From Orthonyx spaldingii (taxonomy: Eukaryota; Chordata; Aves; Passeriformes; Orthonychidae): a stretch of 64,000 nt of DNA. The DNA is taken from the NCBI GenBank assembly GCA_013397795.1, contig VZTJ01005686.1, positions 436,577 through 500,576 of the forward strand. The letters run 5' to 3'. Under the pieces are notes generated by a model that made no database searches, had not been told where the DNA came from, and saw only the letters and a program-made list of their open reading frames with translations. The position numbers were made by a program, and so were the translations under genes. Shown piece after piece: positions 36,101 to 49,134 of the stretch (positions are counted from its first letter, which is position 1; every line of letters begins with the position of its first letter).

Positions 36101-38576
36101 GACTTTAATAGGGTTTGGATCACAGCAAACACACAGACAAAAAGATTGATTATACAAAACTAGAATGTTTTTATTAAACTTGCCTCAAGAATATACAGTC
36201 TCAAAAAAATCTCTATATCAGCAGCTAGAGGCTTTAGGAATTTGTGGCAGCTAGCACAGAGACATTTTGTCAGCTTCAATTTAATTTTGAGAAGATAAAG
36301 TTTCGAGAAACTTCTTTTTAAAATGTGTTTAAACACAGCATCTGTGTCGTGGACCACCCTCTCTTCACACTGACCACTAACAACTAACTAATGATTAGAC
36401 ACAGTAGCCATGATTTTCATGAAACCATAATGTTAGGAAATTGATATCACAAATCTGATGATTTTTTTTTCTTTTTAGTGTGACTTATAAGGAGGAAAGA
36501 AAAACAAGAGGGCTGGATTATGTCATCAGCAGCAATCTATATAGAAAAAGCAAGATTTTTCTGCAAGCCATAGGCAGTTCACAGGCTAGTTTAGGAAACT
36601 GTTCAAGCCTCATGTTACAAAGCATCATTGCATTATTTCATTAAAGGAAGTGGATGTAAATCACAGAAAAAGCATTGCAGTCTGTTTTGTGAAAGGAAAA
36701 AAAAAAACCAAAAACAAATTAATTCACAAAAAAAACCACAAAAAAACCCCACACCAAACAAAACATTGCAGCCATGCTGAGAATCAAAAATCACCAGTAT
36801 ATGCAGTTTTGCCACAAAATAAGTCTTTGCCACTAAATAAGTGAGGAAGTTTAGGTCTTCATAGTTTAATTTTCAAATTATTTTCTGTTTTTATCTAAAA
36901 GACGTATGGACACTTGTCTGGATGCATTTGTGGCATCAGTTTTGTGGAGGTCCAAGGATTAAATTTACACGCATACATCCATATATGTGGATATGTTTTA
37001 CACATAGATATTCTAACTCCAGGAACTGTCAGTGTTAGCATTTATCTTTCATGCAAAAGCAATCATTCTGGAATTATGAACATAGAAAATCTGAGATGCA
37101 TGAGTGATTGCTACACCAAAATCTTCTTTCAATCATAGTCATGTATATACTATATAGTAGGAGTACAGTCCACATCCTTTAGTCCTCCTTTGTCTATCCA
37201 CACAATTTTATTATTCTTGTATTGTTAACAGATAAGTGAAGAAGAAAAATGCATTCATAGAATTATTTTTTTTTGTAGAATAAAGAAGTTCTTGTTTGTT
37301 GACCTTGTACACATGAAAGTAGCTGATTTTGTAACAATCATTCTAGTTTGGGTTTTGACATAAACTTTTTAAGGCCTATTCTGCTTGTGCAAACTCAAGT
37401 AATGTATTGATAAACTCAGAATACAATCCTCTCTTCCTCTGCTCCACCTTTTCCCTCCTCTTTCCATAACTGTTTTCAGTCTGTCAAGGATTTTTACTCC
37501 TATTTCTTGAGGTTTCTTTTTTTTTCCTTTTCATTGTGCTTTCAACTTTTCTGATTTTTAAAGACAAGAGAAATGAAATGAGATATATAATCAAGACACT
37601 TTTCACTTCACTTGTTTCTCTACAAGACATTTTAAAAGAGATTTTGATGAAGGGGAAAAACAGCCCTACTATGTAATGATCTTTTCTATGGTAATCCACC
37701 CACAGGGGCATTTTAGTATGTAAATCACGTTATTGTCTCACACATGACAATCTGATGGATTTTAAATTCCTCATTTGTTAAAATATAGTGAACAGCACTT
37801 TTGTTGTTTTTATTAAAGCAATAGCACTTTGTTCACCCAAAATGGTGTAGTTGTTCCAAGCTACATAAGGTGAACTTATTATTTAATCATTTGAGACCTG
37901 GCAAATATAAATATAGTAAGGAGCTTATTTTCACAGATACACACTCTAACCCCATGCTGGCAGCAAAGAGGTGCAGAGACATTTTCATTTCAACAAGCAG
38001 GTGTCCTCCAGTCAGCTCAGACAAAATAATCCCCACACTAAAATATACACAAATAAGTAAATATGTATGAACACATATATTCTCACTGTACAATGAATTT
38101 TAGAAGCCAAAAAAATAAAACCAAAACTAGACAAAGCTTTATGTACTGATGAATAAGCATCAAACTGTGACAACAGAAACAAACTCCTCTTCTTACACAC
38201 TTCTTTTCCTTAACAATTCCCAGGTATATATAAGAAAACACAAAGAGAATTAATCTAAAGAAGAGATATAAATAACTACAGCATGTTTTTGAAGGATCTT
38301 GTAAATATACTTTGTCATGCATTTATTTGGATGGCATTTTCTTCGCCCTCTTTGTGTCTTTTGGAGAGCATACAGCATATTCATTTTTAAAGATGTAAAC
38401 ATGAAAAATACAGCCTCAAAAATTGTGTGCATACTATACTGTGCTCTTAAAAACCCAAGTCTATTTACTATAAAGGGCAGAAGTCTCAAGACTGCTAATA
38501 TCAGCAGAAATGAAGGGGTACAGAGTCAGAACAAGTTCCTTATTGACCTTATATCGTCTAAACCTTCAAATACTAG
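33187..38576. other. Unique AT-rich region
   Basis: No gene or transposon was recognised. The longest open frame in unique DNA of this window lies here (34717-35151, plus, about 144 codons). It has no recognisable domain and is within chance expectation. A-rich stretches occur near 35355-35390, 35578-35600 and 36695-36760. Confidence 0.6.
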
Positions 38577-38637
38577 CAAACAAAGCAAAGCAAAGCAAAA
38601 CAAAGCAAAATGAAACAAAACAAAACAAAACAAAACC
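38577..38637. repeat. (CAAAG)n / (CAAAA)n pentanucleotide repeat
   Basis: About 60 bases of CAAAG units passing into CAAAA units. The Lys/Asn/Thr-rich tails of the open frames around 38317-38707 are its translation. Confidence 0.92.
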
Positions 38638-41231
38638 CTTCCACCAGATCTCTGAAACTGTGAAACTTATTTTGAAAATATCAAGAGCATTTAAAGATCA
38701 TAAATAAAGGTCACTTCTTTGTACTGTCACCACCTTTTCATACACTACAATTGACCTACAAAAGGTCTTTTAAATGGTTGCTAGAGCCACAACATTTCTT
38801 TTAGGTTCCTTTGCAAGCAGTTAGGATTTGCCTAGAAGTGAACGGAATGATAATTCACCACTGTATTTTTCACTCTCATTTTGGCTACATAGCAGAGTGA
38901 ACATTTCTGCAAGAAAATTGAAAATATACATAGCCACTTTTTCAAATTACTTTTAAAAAGCATAATGGATTTAACATGAAACAGGTATCCTAACAGAGTC
39001 AAACTGAAGAGTTCTAATGGAAGGTAAAAAATACCATTCTCAGAGGGATTATCAAATCTTTTGCAGCTCTGTCTTACAGAAACCAGTAAACAACTGTGGA
39101 AAAACAGTGATTTACTAACATTATAACTTTGCCATAAATATTAGGGAAAAGGGCACAAAGTATCATTTGATTGTGCTTTTAAAAACATCTAACTAAACAG
39201 AATCGGTCACCACCAGAGAAGTACTGTAAAAATGTTAAATTAAGAAATTGACATATATCACAAGAGTTGGATGGCACATTAAAGAGGAAATCAAATTCAA
39301 GATTACTATCTGCAGTAATGTTATGTACTAGTATATGATTCTCTAACATTTCAAACTACTGCATCACCTTAAGCAAAGCTTAAATTTCCACTGGATGCCA
39401 CATTTGTGCTCAACCTGTTTATTTGAAGATGCTATGCATTTTATTACTTAATCACAACTCCATATGATCTGGCATGTTAAAGAGCATGGAATATGCCATG
39501 CCAGGAGCAGCCAAAAATTGGCAACTGTGAATTTACTTGTACTCTAAAAGTAATTTTTTCCGAGTTATTTCCTAGTCACATATTGCACATACAACAATCA
39601 TTCCATCCCACTAAATGTCTCCTGCTTTACTGCAGTCTTGCATTTCTTTCTGGTTTTCCCCATGCTTGCAATTTCTGAGGTGAAGAAAGGTTTCTATCTT
39701 AATAGATGTCATATGTTCAAATAGGCTTCATCTAGCATAGTAGTAGTGCCAGTTGTGCTGTATAAATTAAGGATATCACACCAAAAAAAAATTCCCTACA
39801 GACTGGACAGATTGAATTGATTTTTTGATTTTTTGTTCTGGGAAACTGAGTAATTATGACACTGCCTTGTTGCCCAGGATACTATAAATACAAGGAAAGA
39901 CCTTAGGTAGGATTCACTTGACTAAATGTAGACAATCTACTAAGTAAACATTTATGGGTAGGCCAAAGTAAGAAAACAAGTCCTGGCCCCCAAGAATAAT
40001 TGACATTGCCCAGGTCCTATTCAGTCATGTACATGTTCAGTCTCTTTGGCAAGAGAACCAACTGGAATACGGAGCCAAGAACCTAGAAAGCACTAATTCC
40101 TGCTCAGAAGTTTGCTCCTTGGATCATTTTTGGTGAGAAATGTACAGTTGCCGTATAACTAGGACTGGCATATTAAGTTTCATTCCAATGAATGAGAAGT
40201 ACGTACTTCCCAGGACTGATTAATCTACAGGAATTTAATATCTAATTTAGTAATATCTTAAAACACCTATTTTTCACTACTGATTACAAAAGAAGCCTAT
40301 AGTGACTAATTGAACTACACAAAATTGCAGTGGTGACCTAAAGTCAGCTGAGATAAATCTGACCTCTGTGGTCAGTATACCACAGAAGAAAAGGTGGCCT
40401 TTGAGGATTCTGTTTGCTCACATTCATCTATGTAAAGCTTTTACATGGAGAAAAGAGGGAGGAGGTAAAAATCTCAAGCATGTTTCTTATAAAAGCAAAG
40501 AAACAGGGATAATCTGTCAACTTCTTGTCCAAGTTCAAACAATTCCACAAAGAGTACTATGTTACAGAGAGAGAGAGATGCAAGTTCTACATTTGGTTTT
40601 TAGCCAAATGTGGGAAAAAGCCTCTGCACCAGAGAAGACTTTAGAGAATGATTAATATAATAATTTATCCAACCTAATAATTTGAAATTTTATTGTTTCA
40701 AATAGTAATTTTAAAATATGCTGTAGCTTTAGCCCAAAAGAAAAATGTTTGATATTCTTGGACATACTGACATACTTGTATGGTAAGTGAAAGACGATAA
40801 TTCAACTTTACCTTTATAAAAGTATTTTTCAAATGAATAAGTTCATTAAAATAGTTATGAGCAATATACTTTTCACCTCATTTTAGACACCTATGGTGTC
40901 TGAATCACCTGAATCATTCAACTGAAATTCCACTTTTAGCCAAAGAAGAAAAATGGACATTTGTACAAATCTTTTGACCTATTTTAGAAACATGTGATCC
41001 GTTCCCTGCAAAAGCCTATTTCTCTTCATAAAGGGATATGACTGACTTGGATATAGTCCTTCACATCCTATGCTTACATTCAGTGAGCCAGCTCCCATTC
41101 CTCGAAGTCTGCAAAATTTCATGATGTTTTCTTAGCTTGGAGAATCAGAGAAGATCTGAGAGGGACTATTTCCTTATTTTGAGTGGGGGAAAGGGATCAC
41201 AGCGGAAAATGGTTCATGTGTAACACATATA
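38638..41231. other. Unique AT-rich region
   Basis: No gene or repeat family was recognised. A short GA run lies near 40567-40580. Confidence 0.6.
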
Positions 41232-41274
41232 NNNNNNNNNNNNNNNNNNNNNNNNNNNNNNNNNNNNNNNNNNN
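41232..41274. other. Assembly gap (43 Ns)
   Basis: A run of N flanked by ACATATA on the left and TATAAT on the right. A collapsed TA-type repeat is the likely cause. The true length is unknown. Confidence 0.95.
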
Positions 41275-42595
41275 TATAATTCCAAAGATTATTTGGATTT
41301 TAGTTTCACATGGACTTAATTTCCTTCTCAAATAGTTTGAGCATAACGATTCTCAGAACCTGTTAAATATTTTTAATTCTTCTGGCCTTTCAAGTATGGT
41401 ATGTCAGATTTCTTCCACTTGTAAATAGTCTTCTGATCTCCTAAACAGAACTTCACCATATTTTTGTTTTTAGATAAAAGGAGAACTTCAGAAAAGTCAC
41501 ATTGTTGATTTTGGTATGCATTTTTTAAAGGAAATCTTTCCATTTTAAGTACTGAAAAAAGTTAACTTACAATTTTGCACCATAAAATGTATCTAGATAT
41601 TTATATTGTACTGTAATGATAAATCCAGTAGGCCTAACTCTGTTCTTTACCAACCAAAATCATCTAGACCTCTCATCTTCCTAAAAACTAACTTTTGTCG
41701 TGTGTCATTCTTTAGTGTAAACATATACGGAATGCAGAATAAAGTAGAAATTTAGGTAGAAATGATTAACTATTAAAAAGAGAGTAGACCACACTGCAGA
41801 CAGGGAAAATATCTAGAACAAAGTCTGGAGACACTTTATAATGTGTTTCTTTAGGCTAAATTTCAGTTTTTTACTTAAATCAAATTGAAAAAACCTTCCA
41901 TTTTCATGGTAAAGAAAACTATCTATCTTTTCCAGAATAATACATTCATATTGGTACAGCCACATACATAGGATCTGTGACCTTTCTCTGATAAGTACAG
42001 TCCTCAGGATATTATGTTTTGATACCAGTTTTAGTATCAGGTGGTTTTTCCCTCACAAACCCTCACCTTCTCCTGAAGTTTGCTTGAATTTTCACCAAAA
42101 AATTTGTGTCGTATATTTTTTCTCATTTCTTTTATACACCAGGTTGCATATAATTCAGAATTGATAATTTCGACATGTTTAAATTTCACAAATTGTCTAA
42201 CTTTTTATATGTCTCATTTTGTGCATACCATGTTGTCATTTGGTGAATCAGTTCTCTTCTGACTTGACAAATTTTCCATTTTTCACTTTTTAATGTGAAA
42301 TGTTTTGGATTCAGTTACAAATATTCAGTAACATTTTCCCCTAGGAGTAAGCATTCACTCCACAATGAAAGAACAGTACCATATTCTCAGCAAAAATCCT
42401 AGACTACTAAATGTTTTATCAGTATTACTACTGATGAAAAGAGGAAGATAAATACATTTATCATCAATTTTTAGTCCTTCTCTTTTGTATTCCTGAAAAT
42501 ATGAGCGCTATATTAGACTTGGTACAGAGTGCTACTAAGTACTGGAGATGCACCTAGTGTAGTAGTCTATGTTAAAAAGTACCATTCATTTCTTC
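41275..42595. other. Unique AT-rich region
   Basis: No gene was recognised. The part adjoining the next feature (about 42350-42595) could hold older, unreadable Penelope-like sequence, but I cannot show this. Confidence 0.5.
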
Positions 42596-42830
42596 CCCAC
42601 AGACAAGGAATTTAAAATCCATCAATTCCTCACATGTGAGGCAGATTGCGATTTACATGTTAAAGTGCCCCTGTGAATTGATTTGCATAGGAAAGACTTT
42701 TGGCACACTGAAACAAAGGATTACTGAGCATGACAAGAGTGCTATTAGCATAGCGAGTACAGACTCTCCTACAACACACCTTTCAACCAATGTAAATACA
42801 TTCATCACAAATACATAGATCTTGGTGGGT
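42596..42830 (+). mobile_element. Probable Penelope-like element remnant with GIY-YIG endonuclease signature
   Basis: Penelope-like elements encode a reverse transcriptase followed by a C-terminal GIY-YIG endonuclease. The plus-strand frame at 42648-42731 reads AIYMLKCPC, then three residues, then ICIGKTFGTLKQRITEH. This matches the family layout (hydrophobic-I-Y-hydrophobic2-x-C-P-C, then YIGKT, then a basic L-x-x-R-I-x-E-H). The YIG Tyr is changed to Cys. Just upstream, one frame over, 42602-42649 reads DKEFKIHQFLTCEADC, resembling the usual K-x-F-x-I then C segment before the domain, so a frameshift separates the halves. After the motif, SPTTHL (family SPVARHF-like) and TNV fit loosely before a stop at about 42819. 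No RT domain is readable upstream. It is an old, dead copy; a host GIY-YIG gene such as SLX1 is less likely because of the CPC motif. Confidence 0.68.
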
Positions 42831-43239
42831 TTCCCAGTCAGGAATGAAACAAAAGTCTTGCCTCAAGACCAATAAGACTAATGTTATAAATGCTGGATGA
42901 GCCTGTAAGCAGATTCAGAGAGAAGGATCTACAAACAAGTCTTCCTTACACCACACTCGGGTGGACTTTTGGGTTTGCTTCAAGTGGGAAGATGTAAACA
43001 TTTATGTCTGAGCTAGTCTGCTAGATTTTCCCTTCTTGACAGTATATGGAAATAGAATAGTATGTTACATCTTATCCTAAGGCACATCTCTAAAATAATT
43101 AGAATTTCCTCATACTATAATGGCTTTTTTTTCTTCACATTTTTGTTTTTGGTAATAGCAAACTATAGAGATAGTAACCAAAGCTCTTATTATAGACAAT
43201 GCAAAACTCTTTAACACAGTCACTGGAGACTTTTCAGCA
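42831..43239. other. Unique non-coding DNA
   Basis: No gene was recognised. The first 100 bases may be the decayed tail of the Penelope-like remnant. Confidence 0.5.
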
Positions 43240-43995
43240 GTTCATTCTAAGATAGTTAATCAAAATTTCTGTGCTGCTTCTTCCTCCTTTGGGGGAGGGC
43301 TCCTCACACCCTTCCCCTGCTCCAGTGTGGGGTCCCTCCCACACAAGACAGTCCTCCATGAACTTCTCCAATATGACTCCTTGCCATGGGCTGCAGTTCT
43401 TCACAAATTGCCCCGTCACTGGTCCCTTCCACAGGGTGCAGCCCTTCAGGAACAGGCTGCTCCAGTGGGTCCCCCATGCGATCACAAGTCCTGCCAGCAA
43501 ACCTGCTCCAGTGTGGGCTCCTCTGTCCATGGGTCCACAGGTCCTGCCAGGAACCTGCTTCAGCACAGGCTTCCCATGGAGTCACAGCCTCCTTCAGTGT
43601 GGAGTCCTCCACAGGTTGCAGGTGGATCTCTGCTCCAACTGGAGCCATGGACTGCAGGGGCACATCCTGACTCACCACGGTCTGCACCACAGGCTGTAGG
43701 GGAATCTCAGCTCCAGTCCCTGGAACACCTCCTGCCCCTCCTTCTGCACTGGCCTGGGCCTCTGCAGGGCTGCTCCTCTCACATGTTCTCTGGCTGTATT
43801 TCTGCAGTTTTCCTCCCCTTAGTCTGTTATCCCAGACATGCTACCACCATTGTTGATGGGCTCAGCCTTGGCCAGTAGTGGGTCTATCCTGGAGCCAGCT
43901 GGCACTGGCTTTGTTGGATGTAGAAGGAAGCTTCTAGTAACTTCTCATAGAAGCCACCCCTATAGTCTCCCACTACCAAAACCTTGCTGGCCTGA
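43240..43995 (-). mobile_element. Truncated LTR of an avian endogenous retrovirus, group B
   Basis: On the minus strand this begins near CAAGGTTTTGGTAG, runs through GGTGGCTTCTATGAGAAG and GGCCAAGGCTGAGCCCATC, then several copies of a CACACTGGAGCAGG-type motif, and stops near GGAGGAAGAAGCAGCAC. This is the 5' two-thirds of the same LTR group as 59111-60180. The 3' third, with the polyadenylation region, is missing. The stretch is GC-rich and internally repetitive, which keeps several frames open on both strands (up to 183 codons, 43327-43878 plus). I regard none of these as genes. The outer boundaries are approximate, and 43240-43270 is doubtful. Confidence 0.85.
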
Positions 43996-45239
43996 AAAGC
44001 CTTTATAGGTTGGGTGTTTAAAATTGAAAATTATTTCCAAGGAATTCAACAGCAGGAGTGCTTTCCTGCAATAAATAATGCACCACAATAGAGTAAATAA
44101 AACCCAAAGCTATAGCCAAGATATCCAAATTATGAGACTTAAGGAGCAGAATGTGTAAAGTATTCACAAAATCTATCTTTTGTATTATCAGAAGTGGCTT
44201 GTGTAGACTTTGTTTATAGCCATTTAAAAGGGTGATTTCTCCTGTAGTTGATTCAGAATAAAAATCTAATTTTAGATGCTTGTAATCAGCCTTATCAAAT
44301 TTCTCCCCTCCAGTCTGTAAAGGCAGCCTTGACAAAATAGTCTCACTAAGTCAAATCTAACCTTTGGAAATATTTAACTTGCCTGAGATTATTTGAATCA
44401 TTACATATAAGGGATAATGAAAACCTATGACAAAACTCAATGCTGCTAGACCAGACCGCTTCCAGTTTTGGAGACACTCCTGGAAACTCTAGTTTCACCA
44501 TTTACTGCTGTAGTCCCTGCTGTAAATTATAGGCTTCCATTCAAACCACAGGACTAGAAATATGCTACAGCAGTAATAAAGGAATCTCAGTTGTGCCCCT
44601 GCCTTGGTGACTTAGCCCAGTGGTCTCTCCTGAGTCATGCATATTTACAAGAGAGCTCCCTTATTACTCTTCTCTTGTCAGAGTGAAATGGCTGGTAAAA
44701 ACAGGACTGTGCAGGAGCAGGGAAGACACTGGACTGTTACACATTTCTTTTGAGGAAAAAGTTGCCAGAGAAAAGTAATCTTCACTCTGTGGGCTACCAG
44801 TTGTGAGGAGACAGAAGTTAATTCAGGGTCTTTGTATATTTTCATGCTATGCTGATTGAAAGTTCATTCTGGACTTTACCTAACCCAGCTTCTGCTGTTT
44901 CCCCTCCAGGAGGTTTGAGTATTAAATGGCATTGATTCTTCCTATGGAGATAAAAGACTGCAAATAAATTAACATTAAAAGGGATATGCCCTTGAGAAAG
45001 CCAAAACACTGAGCTAAAAAGCATCAACTTTAAAAGATTTGGCTGAGGTTAGCGTTCTTAATGTCTTATTATTCTGGCATTGACTGCAATAGAGAAATTC
45101 TTGGTTTTCTGCAATGTATTGCCCACGGCACTAACAACCAGGATTAGGAACAAAAGTATCTTTATACACAGGTACCATCCCACTAAAGTTGGGTTACTTC
45201 AGGGTTAGATCCCTGTTTTCTCTTTTTTGAAATGATGCT
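43996..45239. other. Unique non-coding DNA
   Basis: No gene or repeat was recognised. A 105-codon minus-strand open frame (44018-44335) has no family features. Confidence 0.6.
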
Positions 45240-45960
45240 GCACATCCTTGCATAGTGCTATTGTTCTCTTTAACTACACAATAATTTTTTTTAAATTAGT
45301 GTGGTTTTCTAATGGGCATTTGCAGATGCTTTTTTCCATCTGCAGCAAACCATTTTACTCCTAAAGATTATGACATTGAATGTGCAAAAGGAATTGAGGA
45401 AAAACTTTATATTCATAAAGTTTTATAAATTGTCTGTTGTGTATGGAAGATTTTTAGCATACTTATTTTTATTTTGCAACAATAAAAAGCCTGTTCTGTA
45501 TTGCTTTTCCTCTATTTAGAACACAAATTAATTGAGGTCATGGATCTGTTAGGGGAACACAGTCATATTTCTAGCAAAAACCCCATGAAAATTTAATCTG
45601 CGTCTAAGAGACTTTTGACCTTTCAAACTTGCAGGGTATTTATTATTCCTCTTTTATTTTATGTTGGGAGTCCTCACATTCATCTGTTCTCTTTAAATAT
45701 TTACTTTGCAACTTCTCCGGGTAAAGTACCACATGCTTAGCTTATACATAATGCTCATTATTTGTGCTGCTGCTCTCCTCGACGATTTTCCATTTTGTCA
45801 AGGGGCTTTCTAAATTGTGAGGGAAAAAAATTCATCTTGACTACTGTTTCTTAATTACATATTATAAATTGTCTTTAATAATTACTTCAATGAAGTATGA
45901 AAAGTAAATTATTGAATGCAATTGCAACCTTTCATTTCTAACATATTAGTCTCACCTTCC
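45240..45960. promoter_or_regulatory. Candidate regulatory or conserved block with paired E-boxes
   Basis: This is non-repetitive AT-rich DNA. At 45321-45344 a perfect 8-bp inverted repeat (TGCAGATG, 8-base loop, CATCTGCA) contains two E-boxes of the CAGATG type, which proneural bHLH proteins prefer. T-rich and ATTAAT-like motifs surround it. Enhancer identity is inference from motifs and texture; neither conservation nor activity is visible here. Confidence 0.3.
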
Positions 45961-47339
45961 CACTTTTCTCTCTTTTCCCTCTTTTCCCTGTGTGATCGTT
46001 CACTTTCCTCTTTCTTAGGAAATAAATCTAAGTCTTCCAACCTCATTTATACTTTATATTTCATATTTTATTTATAATCTTTATTTCAATTGCCTTTACT
46101 GGTAATTTATTCTACAGGTTCATTTATCTTTTTTGAAATACATTAATTCTGTCCAAGTTCCCTAATTTTCCTGGTTTGTTTACTATGTCCTGTCAGATCA
46201 TCTAGATTTTAACCCCTTCCTAGTATAAAGACATGTGTCCATGTTCTAAATTTTTCTCTTTTTTTCCCATTTACAATGCTGTATTTGACTATTACTGTTT
46301 TCCATTTTATATTTAAGAATTTTCCAATGCTTATTAGATCACACTGAAAAAGAGTTCTGTAGTGTTACGAAAAGGATGAGTTACATTGATCATGTAGGAG
46401 ATCATTTGAGCAGATTTCTTAGCAGTAACTTTAAAAATACTTAAGGATCTTGAACAGAACCTTGTTCAAGGTCTGATTATTTAAGCGTACATCTCCTCCT
46501 TAAAGCACTGAAATAATATTTACAGTACAGTTACTAACATGATGCATAATATTATAGATTTTTTTAAAAATGCTGTCTTTATTCAATAAATAAAATTGTT
46601 ATATAAGAGTTGTCTTTCATTTGTTTTCTCTTACTTTTGTTTGTACTCTCTTACTCTTATTATTTGATTCTATTGTGGGTTTCCTGGCTGATCCAAGGCA
46701 GAGTGTATCGCAAGAGGCTTTCACATCAGTTTATCTAAAAGATTTTTCTTCTCCTTTTTATGTCCTGTGTGGATATTTTGTGATAAGTAAGAACAAAATA
46801 ACATCTCAAGAAAATGTTTTAAACACAATATCTGTAGGAATTATATTTATCGCCTCTGGATTCAATCCTCTAAAACATAGGCAAGTCATTCTAACTGGTC
46901 ATTTATACTCCTTCTTTAATGAGAGTAGAAAAAGAAAAAGAAGCAGGAATTTTCACACAGGGATAGCTGTCCACGTTGGGGATTGATGTGTGCTAATGAG
47001 GTAAGTAATGCACAGAATTCCTTTTGGGCAAGACCGTTGGTGGTGTTTATTCAGACTTTGCCTGGTGTGATTTTAGGCAATGATAATTCCCACTTTTTGA
47101 AAGAGCTCCTGGGCACAATTTGGGAACTAGAATGTACTAGGGACTATTTGCAACATCTATGTCACATGTAGCCACACGATTTTGGTTCCAAAACAGTGGT
47201 CACCAGCCTGCCCTGCTTTGTCAGTCCCGATGAGTGTTCTGACAAATACAACCTGGATGTCTAACCTTCAAATTACTTGAGAAAAATATTATCTCATGGG
47301 AATGCTTTTCAGTCACACAGAATCCCTTTTCCATGAAAG
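45961..47339. other. Unique AT-rich region
   Basis: No gene was recognised. The 121-codon plus-strand open frame at 46621-46986 opens with a hydrophobic stretch (LTFVCTLLLLLFDSIVGFL) that mimics a signal peptide. Its start codon is not ATG, and such runs are expected from T-rich DNA. Confidence 0.55.
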
Positions 47340-47800
47340 CATTTGCTAAAGTGACAACAAGATTTTATTTTAAATGCTTATATTTTCTTTAATGAAATTT
47401 AATGAATGAAAACAGGAGCCCAGGCTCAGATTTGTCATGTCTGGTTTCAGCTATTAACTGGCCAGCCAGGCCAGAAGATGAATCTCTACAGCTAACAGGA
47501 AAAGGTGTTCTGAGTTATTTTTAGTGACTGCAATCTACTGTAGCCCACAGACCATAATTTCAAAATATTTCTAATATGACAGTTTTCTTTCCAATTTTTA
47601 ATAAATTTAAAAAAGGAAAAAAATGGAACAGGCACAAGCTCTTCCCTTTGGGGACATTTTAGAGCTGCCTGTAATGTCCTTTCATCATTTAATAATTGGC
47701 AATAATATTAAAATGGCAAGAAATCCTCTTTAACTTTCTTGTTTTGTTATATTGGAGAAAATGTCATCAGTTGTGGAAAGCATATGGATCAAAATTCTTT
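47340..47800. promoter_or_regulatory. Candidate conserved non-coding element
   Basis: Non-repetitive sequence mixing AT-rich homeobox-like cores (for example TTTAATAATTGGCAATAATA) with more complex blocks. I recognise no coding frame and no transposon. The call rests on texture alone and is weak. Confidence 0.25.
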
Positions 47801-48008
47801 ACTAGCTTTTTTCTTTGCATTATACTATAGAAAGATGATAATTCACAGCAACAAGTGAAAGGCATGGCAAGAATTATTCAACTTAAATAACAGCAATTCT
47901 CACCTGTCTGTGTACTTTTCCAGGCTTTATTTGCTATGTCTTACTAACGGTACAAAGATTTTTGTGCTGGTTTTTTGCCAATACAAATATCACAATACTA
48001 CATTTTTA

Positions 48009-48100
48009 AGGGGGAGGGGGGGTGAGAGGAGGCAAGGAGGGCCAGGGTGTTGGGGAAAACACACTTTTAAATTAAATTTTAAATTAATTTTAAACTAAAT
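48009..48100 (+). repeat. G-rich tract next to a self-complementary AT tract
   Basis: Four G-runs of three or more (48010-48014, 48016-48022, 48045-48047, 48052-48055) lie on the plus strand in a purine-rich stretch. They are followed directly by TTTAAATT-type repeats at about 48065-48100 that can fold back on themselves. The G-run spacing is uneven (one 22-base loop), so a quadruplex is possible but not ideal. Confidence 0.6.
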
Positions 48101-49134
48101 TACATTTCACATAATACACAAATAAGAAAAATTACACAAAAATTCAGGCAAAGGGCCAGATTTTCAGGGCATTCAGTACACAGCAGGTCTACCTGAAAGA
48201 GAGCTTTTTAAAAGTTCACTTATTGAAGTGTTGTAGTAATAGATGCCAGATTTGAAGCATTTCAAAACTCTGGGCATTATTTATGCTTACTGTAAGAACA
48301 TGAGACATGCCCTAACAGACCAAAGGTTCACCTGTACTCTCTCTGGCTGTGGCTGACAGAGCTGCTTAGTGACTAATGACAGAAACAGGGTATATGTGAT
48401 AAATGATCTCATCTTAGCTAGGTCTTCCTAAACGTCAAAGATTGAAGGCATTCATGATAAGGATGCTGTTCCCTAGGCTCTGTGGCATGAACCAAAGCCC
48501 ACCTATACAGATGATATCTCAGATATATTGATACAATTGTGTTTAAAACCAGAACAGTTTGTCCTGCAGCAGTAGAAAAGGAGGATTCTAAAGGTATTGT
48601 CGTTGGCTGCAAATGCACAAATATCTAGATTAGCTGCACTGTTACACAGAAATCACATGATTTTGGTGGCCTTTTCCCTATTTTGATTCACCTTACTAGT
48701 TATTATATTATGAGCTTGTCTTCACACTTTATAAATATGAAGGAAATTTTATATAGTTCCAAGTTTGAATTCTCTTTTTCTTTATTCCACTGAAATATTT
48801 ATGAAACAAATTCTATGCAGTTTTTAGACAAGGAAGGAAATAGGAATAAATTAATTCATCCCAAATTAATTAATGCAATAAAGAAGAGATCCTTCTGCAC
48901 AGCGAGGGAGATTATGAGGTAATTGTCTTTTCAGGCAATTATTGCCAAACCTTTGCCAAGAACAAGATTTATAGAGGAAAGTTAAGGGAGTATCCATGTA
49001 AATATGGACACATTGACAATATTTTTTAAAAAGCAGAAAAGCAAATTTATGCACTCCAAGCACAGCTCCCTGTGCTCTTCAAAGGGAGTGACTTTCTTTT
49101 CCTTTTACTAGCTCCTCTGGGGTACTTTATGGAC

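Noticed and set aside
43271..43878. Overlapping long open frames on both strands (up to 183 codons)
   Set aside because: They arise from the GC-rich, internally repeated group B LTR. All frames share the same translated repeat and none resembles a viral or host protein.
46621..46986. Frame with an apparent signal peptide
   Set aside because: It has no ATG start, the hydrophobic residues come from T-rich DNA, and there is no family resemblance.
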